From Liolophura sinensis (lineage: Eukaryota; Mollusca; Polyplacophora; Chitonida; Chitonidae): a stretch of DNA of 64,000 nt. Position numbers and translations under genes: made by a program. Below are positions 10,865 to 22,279 of this stretch, in pieces. Numbering within the stretch: position 1 is the first letter of the stretch; each line of letters starts with the position of its first letter. The stretch lies in NCBI RefSeq assembly GCF_032854445.1, contig NC_088300.1, positions 61,666,984 through 61,730,983 on the forward strand, read 5' to 3'. Under the pieces are notes generated by a model. It was not told the origin of the DNA. It saw only the letters and a program-made list of their open reading frames with translations, and made no database searches.

Positions 10865-12084
10865 TCTTAAAGCTAACAATTTGACATGACATGGCCTGGC
10901 TTCCTACAGTAGCTACATGTAACCCTGCTAAACTGTCTATCAGTAAATGTATGGTCAGGACCTTCGTTGAGTAGTGTTTGAATTAACAGGTCTTCTTTGC
11001 TCACCTGATTTGTCAAAATTTTGAGTCTGTTTCGGTGGGCCTGAATTTGAGTTAAATGAACTGCTGAAAAGGGTTGAGGCTTTCTAAATATAGACGGCTT
11101 TTTCTGAAATGAGACCTTATGTGTAACCGTGTAAGTATCGGCCATAGTAGCTGCTGCTTCTAATGTATCAGCCTCTTTGTCCTCAATGAAAGTTCTGACA
11201 TCATCATTAATATACCTTTTAAAGTCTTCAATCAAAATGATCTGTTTTAACTATTCATAATGTTTACCTACACTTTTAGCATAACACCACCGCTCAAAAC
11301 AATTGTTCCTTCTGCCTAGCAAATTCAATGTAAGTCTGATCTCTTTTCTCAAAAGTTCTAAATTTCTGCCGATAGGCCCTCTGGCACAAGCTCATATCTT
11401 TTAGATAGCATCTTTCACAAAATCATAATCTGCAGCCTGTTCTGTTGATAACTCCATGTGTATATATCCATAGCTTTTCCAGTTAACACACTCTGTAAAA
11501 GGGTAGTCCAAAACTTTTTAGGCCACTCTAAATTTTGAGCAATCTTCTCAAACTGTAGAAAATATTTATCTACATCAGTCTCACGAAATTGTGGCACCAA
11601 TCTTATGTTTCTAGTGTATCTTACGACATATCAGAAAAACTTAAACCAGACCTATCTCCTTCTAGTCTCCTCGCTTCAATTTCGCTCTGAAGTCTCAATT
11701 TCACCAATTCGAACACTCTTTCATTTTCTCTTTCTCTAAACAATCTTTCTTTTTCATTTTCATTTTCCTTAAACAATCTTTCTTTTTCATTTTCTTTTTT
11801 CCTTTAAACAATCTTTCATTTTTCCTTTTCTTTCAGTTCTAACTCCTTCAGTTCTTATTACAGTGGAATCATCGCCCTCTGGCCTGTACGCATCTAATGC
11901 ACTTTCATTAAACCCCTGTAATTCTACCAAACATTTAGCAATACTAAACTGCATACCTTTCTTGCGTAAGGATCTTTTGATATTAAGATTCAGGTACTTA
12001 AAGCATACAAATTATTCTTATTTTAACACATCAAAAATGTCCTGATCTGGCGCTTTCATACTCGTCGGGCTTAAAATCCGACAT
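10865..12084 (-). pseudogene. Retrotransposon Gag with SCAN-like capsid part and CCHC knuckle
   Basis: A likely start is the ATG at 12084, reading MSDFKPDEYESAR, followed by an early stop. A Glu/Lys/Arg-rich, coiled-coil-like stretch follows (about 11850-11650). Next comes a capsid piece (11600-11415) with VDKYFLQFEKIAQNLEWP and LLQSVLTGKA. After further breaks there is FKRYINDDVRTFIEDKEADT and AAATMADTYTVTHK (11235-10873). A zinc knuckle CSYCRKPGHVMSNC (C-X2-C-X4-H-X4-C) sits at the end and is followed at once by a stop. Gmr1-like Gag is the proposed source of the vertebrate SCAN domain, and this capsid part fits that type. Confidence 0.88.
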
Positions 12085-12189
12085 GATGAATAAAATCTGC
12101 TGGCAAAATTTACTACAAGTCAAAGACTAGAAAGACTAGAAAAATCACACAACTTACACAAAATCCTTTTAATTCCAATTCAATTGCAC

Positions 12190-12207
12190 TTCCCGGACAA
12201 GCCCCCA
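12190..12207 (-). other. Primer-binding site, tRNA-Pro type
   Basis: On the minus strand, three bases inside the 5-prime LTR, it reads TGGGGGCTTGTCCGGGAA. This differs at two of 18 positions from the standard tRNA-Pro primer-binding site known from retroviruses. Position and length are exactly as expected for minus-strand priming. Confidence 0.85.
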
Positions 12208-12210
12208 ATT

Positions 12211-12985
12211 TGTTACGACCCAAACTGTCTGTATTATAAAGAGATGGCTTGTTCGAAATACACGACAGTTTAGCCGCACAAAAAAGTAACCAAAACCAGC
12301 AGATTTTATTTTACAACAATTTATTACCTTTAACAAGAACAGATAACAAGACTTTTACAAATGCTAAAGTACTTAAGTTTAACAAGAAAGGATAGCAGTA
12401 TCTATATACAAATACTAAATTACTTACATGTACAACGGTGTCAAGTCCAAACGGACGCATATATTGCACAATGCGGAAAACCATACAGGCATAAATGCAC
12501 AGAGGCAATATTCATAAGAGGGAAAATCCACAGTATAACTGAGTGTGTGACGAGATATACACAAAATTCCACAGACAGGGTCCGTGTACTAATAAGCACT
12601 GTGTACACAAGAGCACAAATTAAATATTCAAGTTCAGACTGAACAAGTGCTCGGTGGAGATATGATATAACAAAGCCAGAGGCTATAAAGACACCAGCAC
12701 ATTCAGCACAAAAGGCCTACTAAAGTAATACACAGCGAAAGCATCCAAAACTCTCAACAATTCTCCTTTCTCCTCTTTTGACCTGCTTTCATAGGTCTTA
12801 TATAGACTGGTGGAAATGTCTAGGATAAAAGAAAATTCCTGAACACTTGTTGTAAAAAAACAGGCTCCGAATTGAGCGTATTCTGGAAACATTCTTAGGC
12901 AGGGACAGACAGCAGGCCCTGAACTCAGCATATGTAAACAGTGGCAAGCTAAATTTAGAAGCTGAAGGCAGTTGTGCACATAGCA
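12211..12985 (-). repeat. 5-prime LTR (right), 775 bp
   Basis: Starts TGTTACGACC and ends CACATAGCA on the plus strand, abutting CTTA (12986-12989). It is the intact-length partner of 6690-7232 and matches the solo LTR at 55541-56308 in inverted orientation. On the minus strand it carries a TATA box at 12804-12797 and polyadenylation-type AATAAA motifs near its inner end. Confidence 0.93.
12797..12804 (-). promoter_or_regulatory. Retrotransposon LTR TATA box
   Basis: TATATAAG on the minus strand. The same motif sits at the matching place in the solo LTR (55704-55711). It is missing from the 3-prime LTR because of the 224-bp deletion. Confidence 0.7.
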
Positions 12986-12989
12986 CTTA
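12986..12989. repeat. Target-site duplication CTTA, right copy
   Basis: Pairs with 6686-6689. Confidence 0.8.
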
Positions 12990-13209
12990 GAGATGAGAAT
13001 TTCTATGTAAAATGGTAACGTACAGTACCGCTGTATTAGAAGAGAACAATGATCGACCGGCTTGGCCCGAGACACCATTACGAGAGAAAAGGTACCCAGT
13101 TATTAGCAGGTTTTTGTCTCCATGGTTTTGATCAACGTTTAAGAAGGTTTTGAACCCAACTTAACGTGTTATACGTAAAGAAATATTTCTGTAAATTACT
13201 GCAACCACT

Positions 13210-14220
13210 GTTCCTTGAATAATACCATTTGCACTGTTATATTACCAGCGCATAAGAGAGTAGTTTGGAACAGAAAAACCCCCCAGAAAGCTACAACATT
13301 AATTGAGATCAGTATTCTGTTTCAGAATTATTGGATCACTAAGTCCCAATTTGCCACTAAGAATGATTAAACAGCTGTTAGGGAAACCGAATTCGCCTCC
13401 AAAAACCAGCCATGTCTGCTAATTGAAGCTGTGAGGAATTATGTAAGTTCCAATTTAGTATTCAGTCTGATGCCGTCGTGCTTTATTGGATTAATGTCCG
13501 ATCCTGGCACTTAGAGCGGAAATTGATTTGAGAATTAACAAGTGTGTGTAATCATAGTGGAATTGTTTTTATGACGTTTGTGTGATTTCATGCAGAGAAA
13601 CACAGCCATTATCCATCTGTTCAATAATACCCCACTTTAAGTTAACCTATAAGTTGTTGCGCTCTCGGTTCTATCGTCTTGCTCCAGTCTCCATTGACTG
13701 CACGTGAAATACGTTGCTTATGGATCGATCTGCTTTGCGTGAGACGTTGGGAATGAATCCGTCCATCTGGAGGTCAAAGACAAGTAGTTATACATAAATA
13801 TTTTTATCTCAGTATTAATGATAAAAGAAATATCTATTCTGTTACATTAACATCACGTACACCAGATTCATTTACAGGTAAAAATCTCATTCTATAATAT
13901 AGAGGACGTTCATTATAATCTCGGTGCCAGCTCAAAAATTCCTTGATACAAAAGAGGTTCACTACATAAGATCAGTACCAGTTCAAACACCTCTCCCCGT
14001 GAATTGATACGACATAAATGAATTCCAAAGTTGAACACCCCATTATGAATTGCTTACAACATAAATGACACCCAAAGTTGATAATCACATGACCCGTTTG
14101 CCGGGAAATAGCAGTTAACCCCAATTTCCCCCAACAGATGTCGCTTTGGCTGTCAGATCCAGTCATCACACACGAGATGAAAGACTGGCATTCGTTATCA
14201 GTTGAGGGAAATAGTCAACA
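13210..14220 (+). repeat. Dispersed block B, copy 1
   Basis: Resembles the reverse complement of 26980-27960 along its length. Landmarks are TTGAGAATTAA near 13530, the CTCTCGGTTCTATCGTCTTGC region near 13660, GATCAGTACCAGTTCAAAC near 13970 and GATAATCACATGACCCGTTTG near 14080. It is followed by block A, as in the inverted copy. Confidence 0.75.
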
Positions 14221-14499
14221 TTACCATGGGACCATACAAAACATTTCATTGTTTTTTTTAAGTATTGTAACTTGTCTGCGGTTTCAGCTGGTCGAAAATT
14301 TCGAATTTACGTGTGGTTTGGAGAATTCAGGATGGAAAGCGTCTGATTTTGAACTATGACCAGTAAAAATAAATATATAGCCAACATATTTAAAAACGGT
14401 GTTTAAAAAGGTTGACACCAGGTAGATCTCAAGCAATATTATTAAGATTGTTGTGTGTAACATTACTTGTGTTATTGTTCTTCGTGTATTTATACTATA

Positions 14500-15590
14500 C
14501 TATTATTGAATCATCGTGTCGTGGAATCGACGCCTGAGCGTAATGGAAATGTGAGATATTTTCAGAATGTTCAAGCGCTGCTTAACTAATAGTTACCTTT
14601 TATCCCTTGACTTTTACCGAGGAAAATGAGCTTATCTTGCCACTTAATTAGACAAACAATATACACCGAGTATACTTTGAGTACTGTATGCAAACCCGCA
14701 CGACAACTAAGGTAAACCATGCAGGCTGGTGTAGATGTACGTTATAAATGTTTATAACACGTGACCATTTATACCTTTGCCACAACATGGACAAACTTTG
14801 GGCTCCAGACAAGAATTCGGCTAAATTCCAGTTTTCATTTTTAAGTATGCTTACCGGGTGACGTCGGATAAACAAAAGCACGTAGTCAGTTACACGGATG
14901 ATACAACATGGCATACTTTGACTACAGCCTTGGGGCCGGATTCACAAAGTCCTTTTAAATCTATGAGCGCGTAACTGGCATTGTAACTTAATGTGAACAG
15001 TGCTTCGTTGCCATGGTAGTTGCATTCGTCTCAGTTCTAGCTTTTCCTGTGCATTATTGTAAGCTTTGGACCATAGCTTATAAAAAAGAGTCAGCTGTTT
15101 CACATAATATGCTCGAAAATAGCTAAATTCTGTTGCTAAATTAGGTTACAATGCTTTAAAGTGGCCCATGAGTCACAGGGATGAAATCCCGGTCAGAATG
15201 CGCACACGAAACAACTGTCTCGCTTATTATTTAAGATTTTCACAGCTGAAGAGAATATCCCAGCTGGTCACGTGATAAATCTTCCCCGGAGTACCAGAGA
15301 AGCGTGAAACCTGACCTATATGTTGGCACAGAGGATCTCTGGGGCGCACCAGACACACGTGTGAGCTGACCAAGAGTCAGAGGGTGGCACATCAGTCATC
15401 CTTTTCGGTGTCTGACTATAATATCCTACTGTGTCTGTGTGTATGTGTTATTTAAGGTTCTTGAGCCTAGTTGAAGACGGTCAGTCCTGGAAAGTAGGGG
15501 ATATCCCTAGAATGCTGTCTGTTGTCATCCTTAAATAGAAGATGCTATTGTCGTCCTTGAGATGGCGTCCTCTAACATTATCTATCGCCA
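14500..15590 (+). repeat. Dispersed block A, copy 2
   Basis: Resembles 1-1250 directly and 25380-26400 inverted. It lacks the two SINEs of copy 1: GATACAACATGGCATACTTTGACTACAGCC runs on uninterrupted from 14898. It extends to about 15590 with the TTGTCGTCCTTGAG and CATTATCTAT segments, also found near 25420-25450. Confidence 0.72.
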
Positions 15591-15713
15591 TATTATAGGA
15601 CGCGGAAATGTTCGCGGTCTGCAGTACTTAAAGTGGATTCATCAGAACAAAGTGATGTTTCTCGTTTTATTGTCCAGAGCGTAATAATCTTAATGAGTGG
15701 TTATTGACATTAT

Positions 15714-15935
15714 ATATTGACAACGAGGCGCTTAATCAGAGGCCTACATAGCAGGCAGATGGAAGATATGTATTGACAACGAGGCGCTTCATCAGTGGCC
15801 CTACATAGCAGGCAGATGGAAGATATGTATTGACAACGGGGCGCTTCATCAGTGGCCTACATAGCAGGCAGATGGAAGATATGTATTGACAGCGATGCGC
15901 TTCATCAGTGGCCTACATAGCAGGCAGATGGAAGA
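15714..15935. repeat. 56-bp tandem repeat, four units
   Basis: Units share TATTGACAACGAGGCGCTTC, GTGGCCTACATAGCAGGCAG and ATGGAAGATATG, with near-perfect identity. This points to recent expansion. The last unit changes to AACTCATAG and ends the array. Confidence 0.92.
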
Positions 15936-16036
15936 ACTCATAGTACCTCAAGTGAAGAAGTTTTCGCACAGTTGTAAATTTCTTAATGACGTCAAAGAGC
16001 CGTATGTAGCCTATGATGACTCCTGTCATAAGTGGA

Positions 16037-16040
<4 letters not shown>

Positions 16041-16127
<87 letters not shown>
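16041..16127. repeat. (TA)n microsatellite
   Basis: About 43 perfect TA dinucleotides. The alternating Tyr-Ile frames on both strands come from this repeat. Confidence 0.97.
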
Positions 16128-16133
<6 letters not shown>

Positions 16134-17239
16134 TTGTAAACTTCTGAACGACGTTAAAATTGCCAACTTAAAATCTGTCAGTTTGTTCATACAGTGTTTT
16201 TGGCCTAGCGCTGTTCTACTCGCGATAGGAGTCATTATAGGGTGGCTCCTGTCCGACACAGACTGGCTATATACAAATTGCACCTCGGTTTGATAGTTTC
16301 AAGAGAGTATACAAGATGCCCGCGAGTTATCAGAACCTATAAAACTCAGGTATCGAAGCCTTCAAAAGGAACGCTGTAAATCCAAAAATGCGATATAGTC
16401 GATATAGTCCTCGACTTTCATCATTTGCTTATCCATCCCGATTTTCTTTTGTCATTGATTATTAATTTGTATGATGGCGATGGTTTTATGGGTGGAGGAA
16501 ACCGGCCTGCCTTATTTAAACCACTGAGCTTTACTATACTTGTGTAAGACCAGCGGACCTTACACTGCACACACCGCCAGACCAGCATCATCTACGGTTT
16601 ATTTGTGACCAAGAACAAACTCCTTATAAATGGCCGGGTTTGAACACGCACTATGTGTTTCTCGTGGTGGCAGACATCACTGACTCAATGAGCTACATCC
16701 CCTAACCTTGGTGAATAGCCTTAACCTGAAAGCGTAGTTTCATGGTCAAACCCTAGTTCTCTTTTCTTTACGTTTTCTTTGGCTAAACATAGAGCTGGGG
16801 AAAATTAACTTTTAAGTTTTCAAATAGCGTCTGCTTTCTTCGTCCATTGCACGTACGTTAAAAACAAGTCCTGTTATAGACCGCTTCGGTGGCCATATGG
16901 CTAGAGTGACCAATTAAACAAACGGTCTAAACCTTTCAAACGACATATTTTTATCCAAATTAATTAGTCAGGGTCAAACCCTTGCTAACGTGCATATGGC
17001 TCTGACCTCGATGCATGTGAAGTTACTCACCGTTTGCCGACCTTTTAAACCCTTTTGACGCGTGAGATAGTGCGCCACCTCATGCTGAATACAAAGACTA
17101 TTTGTAGCTTTCATCTCAAAATACAGATACAAAGTATCGGGTGAAAAATCAGACTTAACACAAATTTCATTATGTAAGAATATTGCAAACCCTAAGATTT
17201 GATGACATAACGTTTAAGAAAGAAATACTTTGCAGCGAT
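16128..17239. other. Unassigned DNA with a SINE-like trace
   Basis: No gene was found. At about 16490-16530, GGGTGGAGGAAACCGG is followed by AAACCACTGAGC. This recalls a SINE central domain, also seen near 63395, but it is too degraded to delimit. Confidence 0.4.
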
Positions 17240-19680
17240 ATCTAAAAACGAGACAACTGATACGATAAAACATTATCCAACCCTCACATTGCGCACCGGC
17301 TTAATACAGGTACATGTCTGTTGAGAGAGTTTTTTTGTTTGTAATCGTATTATAAGGCTTTTCTGTCAGGGTACAGTACAAAGATAACTTCTGTGAATAA
17401 GCATTGATTTACACGCGTATAAAGGTTCTATTGTACGTGATACTTAGGTAGTCATATTTCATCTCGCTAGCATTTCATGACTGCTGGTTACAGGACAAAT
17501 GCTTTAAGCTTGTTAGTCTCAGATAGAAGATCAGCGGCATAGGGCTAAATGGTATTTGCATAGCCTATTAACTACTGTGTATTGAAATTCACTTCATCAC
17601 ACCATCAATGATTCACAGTGATCAGACTTTCACGGGGTAAAAGTTAAGGGCGTTTTCATTGAAACCTACTTATTCAGAAAGGCGCTTAAGTTTATCCTCG
17701 TGACACAACCATCGTACATAGAGACAATGTGCCCAACTCTCAAGTCGGCTGCAACACGCATGTTACATCTACGGTCTTTGTGATCAGGGTCGATACATTG
17801 TTTTCATCGTCTATCAATCCGCCAAAAGGATGGAATACTTTACTTTTTGAGAACTTAAAGTACTTGATACAGTACTGCACCAGTTGACTTATAGCTTGAG
17901 TTCTTTGAAGATAAGGAGGACGTGGCCTCACAACAGCAAAACAGTGCAGCACAACATTCCATTTATCTCGTTTAATAAGGCGGTCTCCTGTATAAAACAT
18001 TTATTATCGGCTTAAACGCTGTTTCTTTCGGTTTGAAAAAAAAAACGCTATAATAAGTAACCATTATTTTAAAATCTTAAAAAAATAATATCATCGAATA
18101 TGCCAGTATTTCACTTTATTGTTTCATTGATACTTAAGGAATTCTGGTCCGTTTCTTGTCGAATTTCTGTGTCAAATGTGAACAATAATCTGTTTTGAAA
18201 AATGGATCAATAATTCTGATGATAGTGTTGGACATCATGTTTAGAATGGACTGAATATGTGCTATAGACACAGTTTATGTATGAACCTTACATGGATCAC
18301 ATCACCTTTTCAATCTTTAAATGTGATATTCTAAAGAAGGGTAATACCATTAAATTTCAAATACCTCGGATTTCAGTGGCATGTTCTTGTCAGCTCCATT
18401 GGCTAAATTAAGCTCAAGTAACAGTCGTAAATAAAGTTTAAAAAACGAAAGCCGAGCTATCGATCAAATATTGACAAAGGTGTGCTTAGGCTGAAGAATC
18501 ATTACTGGAGTAAAAGGCAAGTTATTGAATTGCCATTTGACATTCAGTGTAGTTTCAAAATCTCAATCCAACGAACGTGATAAGATTACGTAGGTCTAAC
18601 TTAAGATCATTTAACACTGGGCGAAATTCTGGGCCTCCAATATCCTCAGGAAATTTGTGACGAGCTTCTGTCAGTTTATTTTCAGCGATAAACCATAGGA
18701 TGTACCCCATGGAAATCTGCCATTCAAGCTCGTTTGGGACATCCGCACTTACGTAAATATGAAAACATTCCAGGGGATTTCTGGTCAATTGCATAAAGTA
18801 CGGTCACGTATTGTGAAAGTGGTGGCATTGCCGTTTTCCGTATCTGTGGGAGGTTAAGCTTTTAAGAGTTTTCGCGCTTGCAGAGATGGCAGTGATTTGT
18901 GTTGGAGTAATACTTACACTTTGGCCAAGGCAAGGTTAAGACACGTATTGTTCTACACCAGTCTGTTGTTAGTGTACTGTTAGTGTAAGGATTTATGCTG
19001 AAGCCTAACTTTTCCGATCATGTTATATGCAGGCCTGCTGCTTAGGTTATTTTTCCCTGACACTGTTCACTGTTAGAATAACCATTAACATTTAGCTCAT
19101 GTCATTGTTTTTTTTTATCTTAATTATAAGCTTGAAAACACTTGAAATGTAAACTGTTGACAAACTCTTTACCTACCTGTTACCTATCTCCACACTTGTT
19201 AATCTGATCACTCATAAATCATGAAACTCAATTCTTGGCTAAAAAGTCCGACCTGACGATGAAAACCTTTACAGGCTAGACAAGAATAAAAGGTTAAAGA
19301 TCTAGATCTAATGGTCCCCTTGTCGACGGCTCGTTGCTGGGCTTTACGTTTCTCTGGGCGTTCCTCATCCAGACAACCGCCATTGAGTTGTCTATGTCAA
19401 CGTATATCAAACTGTTCCATCGAGACGTGCTCATTGTATTAAAGCCGGTCACTGGGAAGTTTTGCATTAGAGGCTCCGGTGACTCCATGAAACATTCACG
19501 CCCGGAAAGCAAATGTTTCGGCGGGATTCCACCACCGAGGAATCAGAGCGTCGGTCAGGCGGCTGTGACTAAGATGGGATTTCAGTTAACTCAGTAAGCG
19601 TAAAAGGTTTGCTCGCCTAAAATGATTGAGGAGATTCCATTAATATTCAGATTTCTGATCTGAGGCTCATCTCCTGAAAA
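17240..19680 (-). repeat. Dispersed block G, inverted copy
   Basis: The reverse complement aligns with 31540-34200, 37790-39250 and 43270-44400. Landmarks read on the minus strand are TCAGAAATCTGAATATT (about 19660), a strongly conserved core with two hairpins (19300-19600), TTTATGAGTGATCA (about 19220), GAGGATATTGGAGGCCCAGA (about 18640) and CCCTTAACTTTTACCCCGTG (about 17655). Several short frames on both strands are not shared by the copies. Confidence 0.78.
19300..19600 (-). other. Conserved core of block G with two hairpins
   Basis: This core is about 90 percent identical by eye to 31615-31800 and 43285-43490, more than the flanking block. Read on the minus strand, hairpin 1 pairs 19537-19532 with 19524-19519, and hairpin 2 pairs AATGTTTC/GAAACATT (19519-19512 with 19496-19489). 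The function is unknown. Confidence 0.6.
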
Positions 19681-20468
19681 GTAAGAGACAAATGTGTTAG
19701 ACAGACAGGAAGCTAATGACCGAATGACGACCGACTGCCTGGTGTGATATTTCATTGGAAAGAGAACGTCTTTGAGTTTTGCCAGATGTGCAGGATATAG
19801 GCTAAAATCAGAGCAGCTCTGAAAATTTCACAAGATTCTTTACCCATTCTATAGTCTGCATGCTATAACCAACTTGTACAATTGACACGTTTAACGATAG
19901 CTAGCACCTTAAGAGGAGAGTGTTGTATGGTGTTGTTACTTATTCGCTTCTGCATATCAGATCCACACTGGATGGTTTTCTCCATGTACAATCAGTATAC
20001 TGGTTAATTTGATCCTTATTTATATAGACGCATCTGCTGTCACATTCAGCACACATGTACTGAAGATACATAAATAGTTTATCTTGGTCTAAAAGGTGCT
20101 GTGACATTTTCTCGTACATGTATATACATGTATATTTGCCATTTTGAGTTTGCTAATCCTCAAAAAAAAACGCTCTTTGAATTTCACTCACTACTTAACG
20201 GCCAACTTCATGGACGTTGATCTTTATAGAAAAGCTACATGTATAAACTCTTGCTCGACACTGTCGAATTCCATACTTCTTTGTTCTTCCTCGATGGATA
20301 ACTAGAAGACGTAGACAAAAAATATGTCAAGATCGGCAGCCACAGGGTTGGAATAAGTAAGTTTCTTCTAAAATTTAAACCAACTCTATTTATCGACAAT
20401 AAATCAATGAATTATGACTATCTTACATATGAATACATATAACGATTGACTTCGACAGCGAAACTATC
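19681..20468. other. Unassigned AT-rich DNA
   Basis: No gene or recognised repeat apart from a short ACATGTATATACATGTATA palindromic stretch near 20117. Confidence 0.5.
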
Positions 20469-20478
20469 AATGCAAACA

Positions 20479-20839
20479 ACCGGCCCGGAAAACGCAGTTG
20501 GTAGAGTGTCCGCTTCGGGGGTGGTAGATCCAGGATCAATCCTAGGTCGAGTCACACCTAAGACTTTAAAAGAGGAAGTCGTAACTTCCTCGCTTGGCGT
20601 CTAGCATGAAGAGGATAGTGCAACGACTCGTTGACTCGTATCAGTATAATGGCTCGGGCGGGTCGGCTTACTTGCCTTCGTTAAGTTGTCTTAGTGAGAT
20701 AAGCAGCACTAAACAAAGGAGCGGTAGAAATCCGTCATGTAACAAGGAGGTACATTACATACACCCCAAGGATTCCTTCGTCGTCATATGACTGAAAAAT
20801 TGTTGAGCACGACGTTAAACCACAAGCACTCACTCATTG
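20479..20839 (+). mobile_element. tRNA-headed SINE, family 2, full length
   Basis: Starts with CGGCCCGGAAAACGCAGTTGGTAGAG (A-box region, split here as CGGCCCGG then GCAGTTGGTAGAGTG). A B box GGATCAATCC (20533-20542) follows, then AAAGAGGAAGTCGTAACTTC, GGATAGTGCAACGACT and CCTTCGTCGTCATATGACTG. It ends GACGTTAAACC with an ACTC-type tail. A perfect 10-bp target-site duplication AATGCAAACA lies at 20469-20478 and 20840-20849. Confidence 0.95.
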
Positions 20840-20889
20840 AATGCAAACATTATTTGTCATGACGTCATTTAATTTTATAATCTACGCCT

Positions 20890-21310
20890 AATCTAAGTTG
20901 GATTCTAAGCTGCCAACTTGGAGTGATGAGGAGAGGAAATGCCGGTCAGCCACTTAGAGCTAAGCTCGGCCTTTTTCAGAAGAAGATCTGGCTGAAAGAA
21001 ATATTGAATGAAATAGAAAAAACATGCATACTGGGGCTTAGTGTAGTTATTAAGATGTGAAATTGCGAGTTTAGTGCCCTAGGTCTCAAGCTATCAGAAA
21101 ATAATTACACAGTACCTTTGCCATCCAGATGAACTTCCGGATTGGTTCCAGAGTAGGCCGTGAAGGCACATAAAAGAGGTGAGTCTTAGAGACTCGAGTG
21201 AGGCTTAATCGTTTGCCGTCACACGCAACTTTCGAGCAATGGCGTCACTGCAGGCGTGACTTCGATTTCTAACGGGAAATGAGCAGTTGGAAAGCAGTCT
21301 TTACTTCAGG
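20890..21310 (-). repeat. Dispersed block F, inverted copy
   Basis: The reverse complement matches 36740-37150 and 41230-41720. Shared parts read on this strand include CGATTAAGCCTCACTCGAGT, CACCTCTTTTATGTG, TCATCTGGATGGCAAAGG, and the later TTCAATATTTCTTTC and CACTCCAAG segments. Confidence 0.75.
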
Positions 21311-21889
21311 ACCTTTGCAATAGCTATACCTGGCAAAAGAAACAGCATATAAAGAAGCCATAAACAGCTTTGATAAAAATTTTAATAGCAGTAATGTTTG
21401 CCTTTGCCGAAGATTTTGCATCGTACCAATAATAAGAACCGATTTATCACGAATACAAGTTCAGTAAAATGCAGGTGGATTCTGTAGCCACTTCTACAAG
21501 AAGTTATTCAGGAGTCCGTGGTTGCCACCTCACATGCAAGCACTTCTGGATTGGAGCAACCTTAAATCACCGCCCTTACACACATGGGCAAGTTTTCGCC
21601 ATCCATATTATTAGACATACTCAAGCGTCAATGCTATCAAACTAAAGCTTATTTCAGCCGTTATATCATAACACCGAACTAGTTTTTTGAGCGATTATTT
21701 CATCGTATGCTAAATTTTACTTAAGCAACCATGTTCTGATATCGGTTAGAAGTTCAGAGGACATATCATGAAGTTGTTTTCAGCCCGTATGATCAAAACA
21801 CTCAAATTGGTTTCTGTGAGTTCAGCTAATTGCATAAAGTAATTTAGTAAAAGAAAGACGCCCCAAAATTTTGTAAAAATGACAACATG
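21311..21889. other. Unassigned DNA between blocks F and D
   Basis: Probably the middle of the E-F unit, but I could not align it convincingly with 35820-36740 or 40600-41230. Confidence 0.4.
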
Positions 21890-22170
21890 CATAATTCTAG
21901 ATTAGTGACGTCTAATATATTGCAAATTAAATTACTGCATTTTTTTTACATAATACCGCATAAGCCATGGTACTAGGGGACGTGTAATTTGTTAATGTTT
22001 AAAGATTTACATAAACTGTTTGAATAAAACCCTAGCTGATGTTAAGTGGCAAGAGGTCGGATTCCATCGGTTACGTATGGTCATTTGCCAACTATCATAT
22101 TGTCATAGCGGCTCCAGTTTTACTCTCTATGATGTACGTCTTTAATGATACGCTGGACCAGAAAGCCAGC
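21890..22170 (+). repeat. Dispersed block D, copy 2
   Basis: Directly similar to 6180-6480. See that entry for landmarks. It lies inside the inverted E-F-G copy but in direct orientation relative to copy 1. Confidence 0.6.
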
Positions 22171-22279
22171 CAATCATGGAGAGTGTATGCAAGTCTCAAT
22201 TTAACGCCATATCTATCACAGATTGGACATATTTGCCAGCTTTCATTCAGCTGTTACTGTTGTAAATATGCTTGACTAA

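Larger units (their letters stand above)
6690..12985 (-). mobile_element. Gmr1-like Ty3/Gypsy LTR retrotransposon, degenerate
   Basis: A 6.3-kb element transcribed on the minus strand. In element order it holds the 5-prime LTR (12211-12985), primer-binding site, Gag, aspartic protease, integrase, reverse transcriptase, RNase H and 3-prime LTR (6690-7232). Both LTRs show the inverted ends TGTTA and TAACA (TAGCA in one). Integrase upstream of reverse transcriptase is unusual for Ty3/Gypsy. It is the hallmark of the Gmr1-like group, first described from cod and other deuterostomes. The coding region is broken by many stops and frameshifts, so it should not make a functional polyprotein. The domain calls rest on motifs read by eye. 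Confidence 0.93.

Noticed and set aside
6690-12985. An intact retrovirus with an envelope gene
   Set aside because: No frame or space for an envelope exists between RNase H and the 3-prime LTR, and the order of pol domains is that of Gmr1-like retrotransposons.
15886-16293. Tyr-Ile repeat proteins on both strands
   Set aside because: Produced by the (TA)n microsatellite.
19294-19597. Overlapping frames on both strands in the block G core as a gene
   Set aside because: The other G copies have stops or frameshifts in both frames. Nucleotide-level conservation with hairpins fits better.
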